From contig NW_003546256.1 in assembly GCF_000090795.2 (NCBI RefSeq), positions 33,107-79,034 of the forward strand: 45,928 nucleotides of DNA. The letters run 5' to 3'. Every line of letters begins with the position of its first letter. The stretch's first letter is position 1. This DNA is from Amphimedon queenslandica. Lineage: Eukaryota; Porifera; Demospongiae; Haplosclerida; Niphatidae. The notes beneath the pieces are model-generated. The model was not told the origin of the DNA and ran no database searches. It saw nothing but the letters and a program-made list of their open reading frames with translations. This document shows, piece after piece, positions 11,508 to 22,900 of the stretch. The translations under genes were made by a program, and so were the position numbers.

Positions 11508-12801
11508 TTACAGTAAAAATCCTTCTCCAATTTTGTCTCCCTCTTCTAACCAAAATTTTGACTCCCCTGTGTAATATCCATTTCCTTTAACTTCAGTTAC
11601 AACAGCATTGACTCCAAAGAATTTCTCTTCCCTTGTAGCCTGCCCCCCAAACACAGACCCTGTCAAAGGATTAGAGATTCTTTTTGCTTCACCTAAAATG
11701 AATTAGCATGAAATTTAACTTGAACAATAATAATAATAAATTATCATAAATTCATCTGACCTAATTTAATTTTCTTCTGATGATATTCTAGAGCTAGTCT
11801 TGCAGAAACTCCAGAGCCGCAAGGAGAACGGTCAACCTAAAAACGAACAACAATCAGTATCACATCATCGTATTAGGTACTTGTCTCTCTGCAAAAATGC
11901 ACAACTGCTGACCCTCTGATGATATCAGTATGGTTCCATACAAGAACTCCAAATCTGAAGCAGAGGGATCTGGATGAGAGAGCTTTATTGTTTTCCTCAA
12001 CTCGTCTGTGATAGAGCCTCCAATTTCCCGACACTCTGCCATTGACGAGTGCTTAAAATCAAGACCAACGCTTCCCACATCAACAAAAGCATAAAAAGCC
12101 CCACCATAAGAAATATCATATGGGATGGATTTATTGAGCGAAGGGACGTATACGCTCTGATTCAATTTATCGGCGTCAACAAATGAGGGCACGCTTTCAA
12201 AGGAAACTGCACCAGATTTATTATTCTCGTATTGAACTTTGACCTTTACTGGGCCGCAGGGACATTGCATTGTGAAAGTCGTTAAAGGAGTCACGGGAGG
12301 GACTATGCCGTAATCAATTGCATACCGGCCAAGAGAAATAGTAGCATGACCACACATTGTAGAATAACCTAATAATAATAATGAATTGCATATTACCATT
12401 ATAGGAGCACTTGTGATTAGTCATTACCTTCTCCATGCATAAACAGTACGGCCAGGCTAGCCTCAGGTAGGTCTTTCTCTACAATCAGTGCTCCATACAT
12501 TGCCTCGCTTCCTCTTGGCTCAAACATTAACATACGACGAAGGTGGTCCAAATTATCTCTCACATAAGACCTCTTTGCTAATATATTGGTGTCACTTGGA
12601 ATTTGAGGATACCCTTTGACTATAATTCTTACAGGCTCTCCTCCAGTATGCATCTCAACTGTTTGTATGACAGGAGATGAATTATTATCATGATTGGGTG
12701 CTCCTGATGACTATATATAATAAATGTAGAAAATAAAGGATTTAGTCATTTAAAAGCTGTGCAATTAATTGAACAGTAAATAAAAGGGTTTCACTTACCA
12801 T
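11508..12801 (-). CDS. Proline racemase / trans-3-hydroxyproline dehydratase family enzyme (Cys/Cys type)
   Basis: Five exons (12799-12801 carrying only the ATG, 12428-12710, 11881-12368, 11761-11836, 11508-11692) give 344 residues, close to the 354 of human L3HYPDH. Family landmarks run in order: VEMHTGGEPVRI, EPRGSEAMYGALIV, YSTMCGHATISLGRYA with the first catalytic cysteine, and DRSPCGSGVSARLALEYH with the second active-site position. Human L3HYPDH, a dehydratase, has threonine at that second position (DRSPTGSG), whereas proline racemases and hydroxyproline 2-epimerases have cysteine. This protein therefore has both cysteines of a two-base racemase or epimerase. Sequence elsewhere (GSVF...AVVTEVKGNGYYTG...EEGDKIGEGFLL) resembles animal L3HYPDH. 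Likely substrates are L-proline or hydroxyproline, plausibly from collagen turnover. No signal peptide, so cytosolic. The ATG-only exon is plausible but needs cDNA. Confidence 0.85.
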
Positions 12802-13088
12802 ATTTTAATTGAAAAATATAAAGGATCATGCAGTGGAGGAGCCTATAGGAGGATCAAAATGCTGCAACAAACAATATTGATTGTCAATGATTGATTATTG
12901 ATTGGGGTTTAGCCCAACTTAGCCACACCCATAGTGATTACAGCATAGCAGCACAAGTAATAAACAAGTTGAGGCAAAGGTGAGAATTGTCGCGAATTAA
13001 AAAAGATAACAATTCTCCAAGCGACCTTGTAACTCTACGATTTTCTTCTTTATAGGGTGGTTGGTACTGGACTTTACTGACTTTACTG
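12802..13088. promoter_or_regulatory. Shared head-to-head promoter region, racemase / PTPDC1-like
   Basis: 287 bp between divergent starts. No TATA box or strong known motif is visible. A short AATTGATTGAT-type repeat at about 12879-12905 is the only local structure. Treated as a bidirectional promoter on position alone. Confidence 0.4.
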
Positions 13089-16000
13089 ATGACTTCTAAA
13101 ATGCAGCACCTGGCTCCGGATAACTCTTTCCTTGATCGCGGTGCTCGGAGTGCCCCAGACATCTTTGGCATAAACAAAGAAGAAGAGGAAGGAGAGACCG
13201 AATTGATACAGATAACAGAAGTAAAGTCTAAGAACTTTTTAAACTACTCCCCAGTAGTTGGAAGAGGAAGAGCAGGTGGCAGTAGAACGCCTCCCCCTCA
13301 GTATTCTAAAGTTTCTGAGAAACTGAGACAGATTGGGTCTTCAAGTCCAACCGTTCAACGATTGCAGTGTGGCACCTTCTGTGGTGGTAGGGGATGCAAG
13401 TACGACAGCCCGAGCAGGTGGAGGAAGGAGGAGACCGGGGTCGCATTTGATGGTCTTTACTCTCATTGGTAGGGAATTGGGAGAGAATGTACTGTACACA
13501 TACATGTATCATAATGGGCCACCAGCCAGTAAAACAGTAAAAACACACATTATGGTTTATGAACTATATCAATACATAGAGTATACTATGTAGATAATAG
13601 TACTATGTAGATAATAGAGTAGATAATAATTGTTTAACTAGATCTATACATGCATACATGTACTATTGATTTCAACTATACACTACAATACTGATGCACA
13701 ACAAAGAGAATAAAATACCCGGTAGGCATCTTGTTTATAGTTCAGCTCAGTGAGCTTACAATAATCATTGATGTCATAACTTTGTAATATCCTAAGCTTA
13801 GGATGTTATTAACTTTCTCCCCCTCTCTTTCCTTCCTCTCTCTCCTTCCTCTCTCTCCCTCCTCTCTCTCCCTCCTCTCTCTCCCCCTCTCTCTCCTTCC
13901 TCTCTCTCCTTCCTCTCTCTCCCTCCTCTCTCTCCCTCCTCTCTCTCCCTCCTCTCTCTCCCCCTCTCTCTCCCCCTCTCTCTCCCTCCTCTCTCTCCTT
14001 CCTTCCTCTCTCTCCCTCCTCTCTCTCCCAGGGTGACTGATAATATATTAGCAATGGCTAGACCCTCCACACAATTATTCACACAATACAAGCTATTGGA
14101 CCAATTCAAAGAGTAAGAATATCTGATCTAGTTTTGACTCCATGTACACGCACGTCTCTCTTTTATAATGCAGATCTGGTATAAACGCAGTCATTAACTT
14201 ACAGACTGCAGGTGAACATGCTCACTGTGGCCCTCCTCAGGAAAACAGTGGCTTCACATACAAACCTGAAGATCTAATGAGACAAAATATCTATTACTAC
14301 AATTACCCTTTACCTGACTATAGTACATTCAGTGTCGAGAATATGCTCGATGTTGTAAAAGTTATTGACTTCTCTTGTCTGAATGGGAGAATCGCTATAC
14401 ATTGTCATGCAGGCTTAGGTAAGTAATTATTATTATTATACTGAGATCAAAATTTTGATATCTATCGCATTACCTTTCATGATTCCTTGATTTTTAATAT
14501 GATTTGATCGCTACATAGGTAGGACAGGATCAGTAATAGCCTGCTATCTTGTTTATTCTCAGAGAATTGGAGCTGAAGAGGCCATTACTAAAGTTAGAGA
14601 TAAAAGGTAAAAAAATGCGAAAAAATAATTTAACACAAAGTCCTCACTTTTTGTTATCATAGGCCAGACTCTATTCAATCGAGGAGTCAGATTGAACTGG
14701 TTGTTCAGTTTTCTCTGTTCCTCCTTTCTCTCTGGAACCTTTATCCAACTCTTCTTTCTTCCTTTACACTTGCGGAGTACATGGAGAAACAGTTTAACTT
14801 GCTCCACGGAGAAGAGCTAGAGAAATACAAACACATACCAAAGGTACATGTACTTCCTAACTTGTATAATGTGCATATATACCATGTACATTTTCATTTA
14901 ATTCCAACATAGCTAAAAGCGTTATCATGTACATGTATGCAGCATGCAAGCTTCATGAGCTAACAACACTAAAATACAGTCCATGGCATTTTGAGTAACT
15001 TTAAAATTCATAAAAAAACCAAAATTTGATCGGAATCAGCTCAAAGTTGATACACGACATAAGGACATGTATATGCATCAGAAAAAAATTATAAAAATTG
15101 AGAATTCTCAACTTTTCATTTTTGGCAAAATTTGGCCAAAGACCCAAGGCTATAGCCTTTGGTTGTTGGCCTGATTTTTGAGTAACTTTTAAAATTTGTA
15201 AAAAAAATCCAAATTTGATCGGAATCAGCTCAAAGTTAATACACGACATAAGGACATGTATATGCATCAGAAGAAATTATAAAAATTGAGAATTCTCAAT
15301 TTTTCATTTTTGACAAAATACCCTGTACACCAGTACAGGGTCTTTGGCCCAATTTTTTAGCAACTTGAAAAGAAGCTGCATAAGCACTACACATGTGCCA
15401 AAATCTTGTGGGAAATTCTGTGTATACATGTACACATACACATACAAGGGTCAAGTTATTCTCATGGGCTAAATTTAAAAAAAAAATATACAAATTAATC
15501 AAAAACCTACATGTTATGTGTATTCAACACTCCATGCATGTACATGTATGTGAACACAAAAATACTGATTAAAGATAACTTTGTAGCTACTACCTACTAC
15601 TACTATTACTAGTTACTTGAAAGTATTTCATTATTATTTTAGGTTATTAGTGTATTATGCACATGCATCAAAGAGCTTCACGGGTCTAAGTCATTCCAGT
15701 ATCACAACGTTCACTATGATACCAGTACTAATAGCAGCATTGAGCAGAATGAGAGCACACATGACGAAGGTGATGAGACCGGTGAAGACACTGAGAGTTG
15801 GTTATTGGTCTCAGTTTATAGTAGCAGGGATGCGTCAGGTTTTAGTGAGAGCACAGAGTCTTGTCACCATGATGAGTCTGATCATCTGGTACCATCATTA
15901 CTGGGTACCAGCCCTTGCTTAAGAGATAAGGATGTACTCAAAAGACTGACAATCATTAAGGTAAAATGTATATACATGCACATGTAGGTACAAACATACA

Positions 16001-16589
16001 ATAATTTAATAATTGTATTACCACAATTTACCATTAATTTTACAGTATACCTACATGTACGTATCTTTGTTAATTTGTAGGACGAGATTAATAATAAGTG
16101 GAAATGGGAGGAGCTGTCACAAGAGACGAATCCAACGGTGCTTTTCTGTCTGCTGTTCACATACTTATCTCATCTTAAGGTGAGAGCGTGGAAATGCTGT
16201 TTTCAGTGATCTCTTACATGTTGCTTAATAGGGCCCCGTCATACAGTTGAGTGATTGCTATAACCCAGATTTTATGGATCACCTCTCTAAAGTAAGCACC
16301 TACCTTCCGATTTCTTTATTAATATCAATGAATTTTTTTTAGTGCCAGAAAGCAATATTAATGACTATATTGGAGACAATCAAAATAGTAAATGAGTCAT
16401 TGATAAACTTGATCATTATTATTATTATTTGCTGCATAGGTTGTCCCTCCTTCTCATCTCATTACATATTTCTCATCAATTGCCATTCACTTGATCAAGT
16501 TCTTGTGTCATTGCTCTTCGGAGGATATTGAGGACAATCAAACAACATGCCACCATCTGTTACACTACATCATGAATTACTATCAATAA
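13089..16589 (+). CDS. PTPDC1: PTPDC1-like dual-specificity phosphatase
   Basis: Nine exons (13089-13468, 14032-14112, 14174-14418, 14519-14606, 14663-14843, 15643-15960, 16081-16179, 16232-16291, 16440-16589) give 533 residues. After a basic, disordered 100-residue leader comes WVTDNILAMARPST, then GINAVINLQTAGEHAHCG and the catalytic P-loop HCHAGLGRTGSVIACYLVYS, the HCX5R signature with the nucleophilic cysteine and the arginine intact. RPDSIQSRSQIELV follows. All these blocks match vertebrate PTPDC1 in order and spacing. The C-terminal third contains an acidic Ser-rich segment and a helical end that I cannot relate to a domain. Vertebrate PTPDC1 is linked to centrosome and cilium function; substrate unknown. 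An AATAAA string overlaps the stop codon (16585-16590), so the 3' UTR may be very short. Confidence 0.85.
13811..14031. repeat. Pyrimidine minisatellite abutting a splice acceptor
   Basis: About 220 bases of almost pure C/T made of CTCTCTCTCC, CTTCCT and CTCCCTCCT variants, ending in CCCAG, which is the 3' splice site of intron 1 of the PTPDC1-like gene. The long open frames on both strands here (Arg/Glu/Gly-rich or Ser/Leu/Pro-rich) are artefacts of the repeat. Confidence 0.95.
14989..15365 (+). repeat. Two units of the ~180-bp repeat family in PTPDC1 intron
   Basis: Two units start with TTTTGAGTAACTT at 14989 and 15176 (period 187) and a partial third ends at 15365. Each carries GATCGGAATCAGCTCAAAGTT, the reverse complement of the block in the CCDC57 intron copies, then ACATGTATATGCATCAG. 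The second unit ends in CCCTGTACACCAGTACAGGG, an imperfect form of the palindrome; in the first it is replaced by an unrelated short palindrome-like AAGGCTATAGCCTT. Confidence 0.85.
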
Positions 16590-16957
16590 ATGCAGCAAAT
16601 ATAGCTTCATGTTAATAATATTATTTATCATTATTCTGCTCTTTTTTCTGTCTTTTGTTTGCTAAGCATAATATATGGTACATAAAATCAACTGCTATTT
16701 TATCATATTCTATATCATCATTCCATACACATGTATGCATCTATAATAATTGTCTTATTCAATTTAAATAAAATTATTATTATCCAACTGTAATCCATTG
16801 CGCATGCAGTGTTTTCTACGAACAGAAAGTCTATTTGTACTGAAGTTTTAATCAAAAAAACAAGAGCTTAAAACTTTAAGTTTAATACTATTGTTAGTGT
16901 TATACTTTATTGTTTATAGTGATTAAATCTCTGTCAGAGTTGGGTTAAGAAATCAAT
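16590..16957. other. Convergent intergenic gap
   Basis: AT-rich spacer between the PTPDC1-like stop and the stop of the long coiled-coil gene. AATAAA at about 16767 (plus strand) may serve the phosphatase gene. I see no gene or RNA here. Confidence 0.6.
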
Positions 16958-19900
16958 TTAAGATTGATTAACGTTGAAGTGGTTGGTTTCTACATGATTC
17001 AGCCTCCTAAGGCATTCCTTGTACTCATCCTTTGATATCTTCAGTGCATGCTGGAGCTGATAAACCTGACAATCCAGCTCAACCTTTAACTGCTTAAAAA
17101 GCCTAAGCTCTGATAGTATATAACCTGCATGAAGAAGAATCAACATAATGTGTCAGCTATTATTATTGCCTCTAGAACTGACCTAATTTTAACCTTAATT
17201 CATTATTTTTCTTTATCTGTGCTTTAAATTTGCCCTTTATTTTGCTTATCTGTCATTAAAGAAAGAGGTGCAAGGGAAAAAAAAAAAGAGCTCTCCAGTT
17301 AAAACAGTATAAAAGCTACCAACCTTTTTCTCAGCCTCACTACGAATGCTGTTTTCCATTAAGGCATTATTGTTGAGTTGCAACTCAAGTGCTTGTTTAT
17401 CAGCCAATGCCTTCTCAAATGACAATCTAGCATTAGATAACGAAGCATCTCTGCAGAACAAGAGACAAAGGAACAAACACATTGGTTTTTAAAAGAAGAT
17501 TTACATTTACAGTACATCCTTATACAGTACAGTAAAGTATAAGGCCTGTATACATGCATCTACATTACATTTACCTTTTTTTCAAAAGTTCCTTCCAGCT
17601 TGCCACAGTGTTCTGATAAGACTCTTCCTTCTTTTCCATTTCTTCCTTCAGTGTCTTCACTTCTTCGCTCAATCTCTCAATCTCTGCCCTAGCCTCCTTC
17701 AATTCCTTTATTTTACCTCTCAGCCCACTCTCCAGGTCACTATAAGCTAGCTCATACTCGTCCTTCCTGGTAAAAATTTCACTTCTCACTCTTTCGATAT
17801 CATAAACAAAGATCTCATCAGCATCATCCTCCTCCTTTTCCTCCCCTTTGTCTTCTTCTCCCTCCTCCTCTTCTTCCTCCTCCTCTTCTTCTCCCTCCTC
17901 CTCTTCTTCTCCCTCCTCCTCTTCTTCCTCCTCTCCTTCCTTCTCTTCCTCCTCCTCATCTTGATCAGCAAAAGCTCCTTCTTGCACTTCCTCTAGCCTC
18001 AGGGCCATGATATCAATTTTATTTTGCATTTCTTGAGTTGCCTCAATGAGGCTGTGTAGCTCCATCTTCATCTCCTCATTCTCTTCAGTTAGCCGAGCAT
18101 TTTCTTGCAATAAAGATGATCTGTCTTGGAAGCTGCCTTCCAAATCAGTGTTATTTGAGTCATCTCTTCCATTACCTCTTCCTTCCCTCTCTCTCTCTGC
18201 TGCTTCCTCCTGAGCCTCTTCAAGTCTCAAGGCCATTATCTGCATATTGTCTTGTAGCTGTTGTATGACCTCATTGAGTCTGTGTAGCTCTGACTTCAGC
18301 TCATCGTTCTCTTCTCTTAGTTGCATGCTTTGCTGCATCAACTCGTTTCTCTGTTGCAATGCCACAGACTCCTCTCTCTCCGTCTGTGACTCAATGTATC
18401 CGTCAAAAATAGACTTCTTAGCTTTCAAGGCCTCAACCTGTCCCTGTAGCTCAAAAATCCTCTCACTACAAGATCGCAGCTTTACCTCCTTGCTTCTCAC
18501 ATCATCACCATCTTCTCCTTCCTCATTGCTTGCCCCTGGGTTTTCCGCAGAGCATTTTCCTTTTATTTCGTCAAGCTTCTTCTTCATAGCATTCAAAGTG
18601 TGTAGCTGTGCTTGATACTCACACTCTATCAGGTGAGCTTCACTGCTCAGACTAGCCTCATAGGAATGAACCAGCTCCCTCAATCGCAGTAGTTCCTCTT
18701 TAGCAGTTGCCATTTCTTCTGCATTAGCAGAAAGTGTAACTTCAGCATCGTCTAGTGTTGTTTTTAGCTCTTGTTCGGTGGATTTTAGCTCAGTCACTTC
18801 ATTTTCTTTCTCCACTAGTTTATTCCGTAGCACAGCAAGCTTAGCCTGTGAAAAAAGACAATAAAGTAAAATAAAATAATACAAATCTATCATGCAAGAA
18901 ATACACATGTGCATGCAGTAGAAACATATTACACATTTGGTTTTATCTATAAAATTCACTTCATATTGTGTTTCCAAATCTTTCTTCATTGATTCAATCC
19001 TATCCTCAGTCCTTTGTCTGGCTCCTCCCTCCTCTATTTTACTGGTTTCTCCTCTGACAGCTTCAAGTTCTCTGTCTTTCTCCTCCAACTCTCTCTCCTT
19101 CTCTTCCAGGAGTCCCTCCATTTCCTTCAACTTTCCACAAGTGACAGTGATCCTTTCTTCCAAAGCCTGTACCTCTTCTAAGTTGCTGCCACATTGGTTA
19201 CCTGTCTGGAAAAAGTCCTCACCTCCACGACTATCTTCAGCGTCTTCTTCAATATTAGTGCCCAAAACAGAAAATGCTAAGTTCCTAATTATCGAGGCTG
19301 CCATTCTAAGCTTCTCTAGCATCCCAAGTCTCTTCCTCTCTTCATCTTGATGCTTCTCTTGATCATCAACCTTTGGCTTTTTGAATTCCTCAAGCTCCCT
19401 TGCCAGAGACATCAGCTGTGCATAGGTACGACTGAGAAAGACATTGACATCAGACTTGACTGCCTCTAGTCTCTCGTGGCAAGCAACAAGGTCCTGTTTG
19501 AAGCCGTCCTTCTGTTCCTCGACTATTACCATATAATCATTTATGGCCTTGTTCTCTTTATTAACATGGTCTAGGAGATGTTTCATGGCTTCCATGGAGC
19601 CTTTCGCTTTAGCCATCTCTGAGGAAGTCTTTGAGTTCTGCTGCTCAAGGTTACGCACGGCAAGACAAGCCTGGGATAGCTCATACCTTAAACTGAGGAT
19701 CTCAGCTCCAGGAGAAGAGAACCCAAATGCCGGAATGTACCTCACAGGTGAGTTGATTGCATAAGATGGTGTGAGAGGATTTGTTGCTGACGGGTCATTT
19801 GTTGGAAGAGGAGGCGGAGAAGGCGAAGAAGGAGGAGGAGTACCCAATGAGTTAATGCTGGCTGGCGATGCATTGTTATGGTCAGCAGGAACGACATTGC

Positions 19901-22900
19901 TAAGGTCAGCAGGAGCGACATTGCCACCAAGTCTCTCTCTAAGTCTCTTATTCTCTTCCTTCAGCATCTGCTTCGATTCTTTTGCAAGTTTAGCTCGCTC
20001 CATCTCCTCTTTTAGCCTCTTTGACAAATTGCCACGTTCTAATTGAAGAGAGGCCACGATGTTTTGCACGGTCATCAACTATATAAGTATTTCAAAAATA
20101 GGAAAAAAATGAAAATATGATTACCTTTGTTTGAAGAACACTAACAGATAAGGCTTCTTCTTGAAGGGTAGTCAATTCCTAATAATAATAAATGATAGTC
20201 TTGGAAATGCACAAAATTTTGCTATGTCTTACGTCTTTTAAATTTTTGATAGTTTGCTTCAGCTCCTCAATCTGACGCTGCTTAGTTTGATTTGTCAAGT
20301 ATTTCTGCTCTAGCTGCTCTCTTAACTCAATTGACAGTTTCTTCTGACTCGCAAGGTCTACCTCAAGCTCCATTATCTGCATACAATGAATGTAAGTGGT
20401 TAAATAATCTTCTTTGTGCAGAATGCAGCACACTATAACTTACTTTTCGTGAAAAACGTTGATTAGATGCTTGCAATGATTCTACTTGAGCTTGAGTTGA
20501 TGTTCCAACACTCTCAGGTTTAGCTTGTGCAGAATTTGCTCCTTTCAGTTCCCTATAATAACAATAAGAAATTATTATAAATAAAACATTGCCTTTCTTG
20601 CTCTGACTTTTGAAGCTTTTGGACTCTATTCTCAAGTTGACTAATAGATTTGTCTCCAGTCTTTAGTTGCTCCGTTTGCTCCATCATCGGTGGTTTGTTT
20701 TTATAATAACTTTCAAGAATTTCACTACACAACAGAAAGAAGGAGTGGAATATATATATTTAACACTACAGAAGATCTCACTCGATTCCTCTTTTCAAAT
20801 GAGAGCATTGCTCTTGAGAGTTTACCAGTTCCACCTGCAAAGTGACCAACCGAGCATTCATTGCCCCCTTCTCTCTCTGAGCGTTTGTTAGCTCGTCATG
20901 TGCTGCCCTCAATTCTTCTCTCAATCTCTTGCAACTTGTTTTCGTTTCATTGTTTTGACTGGTTACAGTCTCCAGTTGACTCTTAAGCGACCTGTTCTCT
21001 TCAGCAAGAAGAGCAATCTGATTCAAGGCATCAAGCTGAGCAGCCTCTTTGTCTTGGATCTGTCGCTCTAGCTCTTTCTTTGTCAACTCAAAAGCAGTTG
21101 AGAGGCTGGACTGATCAGTTTTGTGCTGTGTCTGTGAAAATTAGAATCACATTAATAAACTGGATGTACAGGTACATAGACAATTGTACATGCAGGACAC
21201 TAAAACACAATTCTTGGGCAACTTTAAAAATTCATGAAAAATTAATTTTGATTGGAATTGGCTCAATATTGATGACTGAAAATTGAATTACCTGGTCTGC
21301 AAGTTCTTCTTTAGTTTTTTCTAATTGCATTGTCAAATCTTGAACTTGATCCTTGTAAATGGCCAATTCCTTATCCTAATGAAAAAAGATTTTTAAAATT
21401 CTCTTCAAATAGAAAGCAGTCTAATGTCATTTATCACAACTGAACACAATTCCTCCACCTACTGTTACAATAATTACTGCACATTAGGACACCTACTCTA
21501 TCACAACAATGTAGTGATCATGAGACTATAACACATCACACATATATAATGACACATAGCCCCGTATGCAGAGAGAAAGAAAGCTAAAATGGAGGCCAGG
21601 AGAAATGAAACACAGCCACTGCTAAAAAGCAAAAAGAAGGGATATCTCTCCAGCTGTTTCTTCATCGGTCACAAGGCATCGCTCCTTATCCTTCTCTGGG
21701 CCATAATATCCTCACTCTATCCCTCAATACCGATCCAACTGATAACAGCTGCAAGTAAGGACACTAAACTCTTACTGCTAGCTATACTGACAGGCATACA
21801 TGGAGGAATACTTTTATTATATCCTCTGTTTGGTTGGATTGCTGATGTATGTGTAAAGAGATACTCAGTGGTCGGCTGTAGCTTGTACTTGCTGCTAGCC
21901 AGCAGTGTTCTATCAATAGTAGCAACAGTCTTTATATTAATATACACGGACAGCAAGGGCGATCCTGTTGATCTATCCTCATTTCCAGCAGTAGCAACAT
22001 CGTGCATCAGTATAGGGATATCAACTGCCATTGCTATGCTTGGTAGAGGACTATTTCAAGCCAATGCAATCCAGTTTGGGTGCAGTCAAATGCTGGAGGC
22101 TAGCTCAGAGCAACTGAGTGGATTTATACACTGGTACTACTGGAGCAGTCAGATAGGGTCTATACTGATCTACTACACTAGCACAGCTGTCTCATTGATT
22201 TTTGACAAAACGCTTCAATTAAACACGTCTAATGCGTCTAATATGAACTATATAGGAGAAGAAGTGGAAGATAAAGGGAGCGAACTTGAAAAAAGTTTTG
22301 AACAAGGTTTCGAAAAGAGTTTCTATTATGTGACAGTTTGCATAGGGGTAGTGCAATGTGCCGCAGCACTAATTGGGATAGTTACTGTCCACGTTTCTAA
22401 GAAACACCTCAATATAGAGCATAATACAAAGCACAATCCTATAGGAACAGTTTACCGGGTGCTTAAATACGCCTGTAGGCACAAGTATCCAGTCAATCGG
22501 AGTGCCTTCACGTACTGGGAGGACAAGACCCCATCAAGGATTGACGTGGGTAAGGACAAGTACGGGGGACCATTCACTACAGAAGAAGTCGAAGACACCA
22601 AGACATTTCTACGAATCTCAGTCCTACTCATGTCGCTGTTTGGCCTCCATCTCACGACGCATAACACGAGAGGCATAGCGAGTGTGCTGTATCATAACTG
22701 CACGGAAAATGAAAAAGACCTTCGCAATATAATAATAAGAGCCGACACGAGTCATTTGAGGTGCCTCACGATCCTAATACTTGTGCCGGCTTACCAGCTT
22801 ATCATAAAACCTTGTTGTCTGAAGAACCGACGGCTAAAAATGTCGAGACGGATCTTTCTAGGACTCATCTTTGCTCTTCTCTCTGCCATTTTAGCAACAG

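Noticed and set aside
12938..13177. Minus-strand frame overlapping the PTPDC1-like start
   Set aside because: Antisense shadow of a real exon with no family resemblance.
13798..14109. Long open frames on both strands rich in Arg/Glu/Gly or Ser/Leu/Pro
   Set aside because: They are translations of a C/T minisatellite inside an intron; no codon bias or start context.
18848..18933. Coding sequence with a Cys/Tyr-rich hydrophobic insert in the long coiled-coil protein
   Set aside because: The segment is an intron with a GT donor and CAG acceptor whose length happens to leave the frame open.
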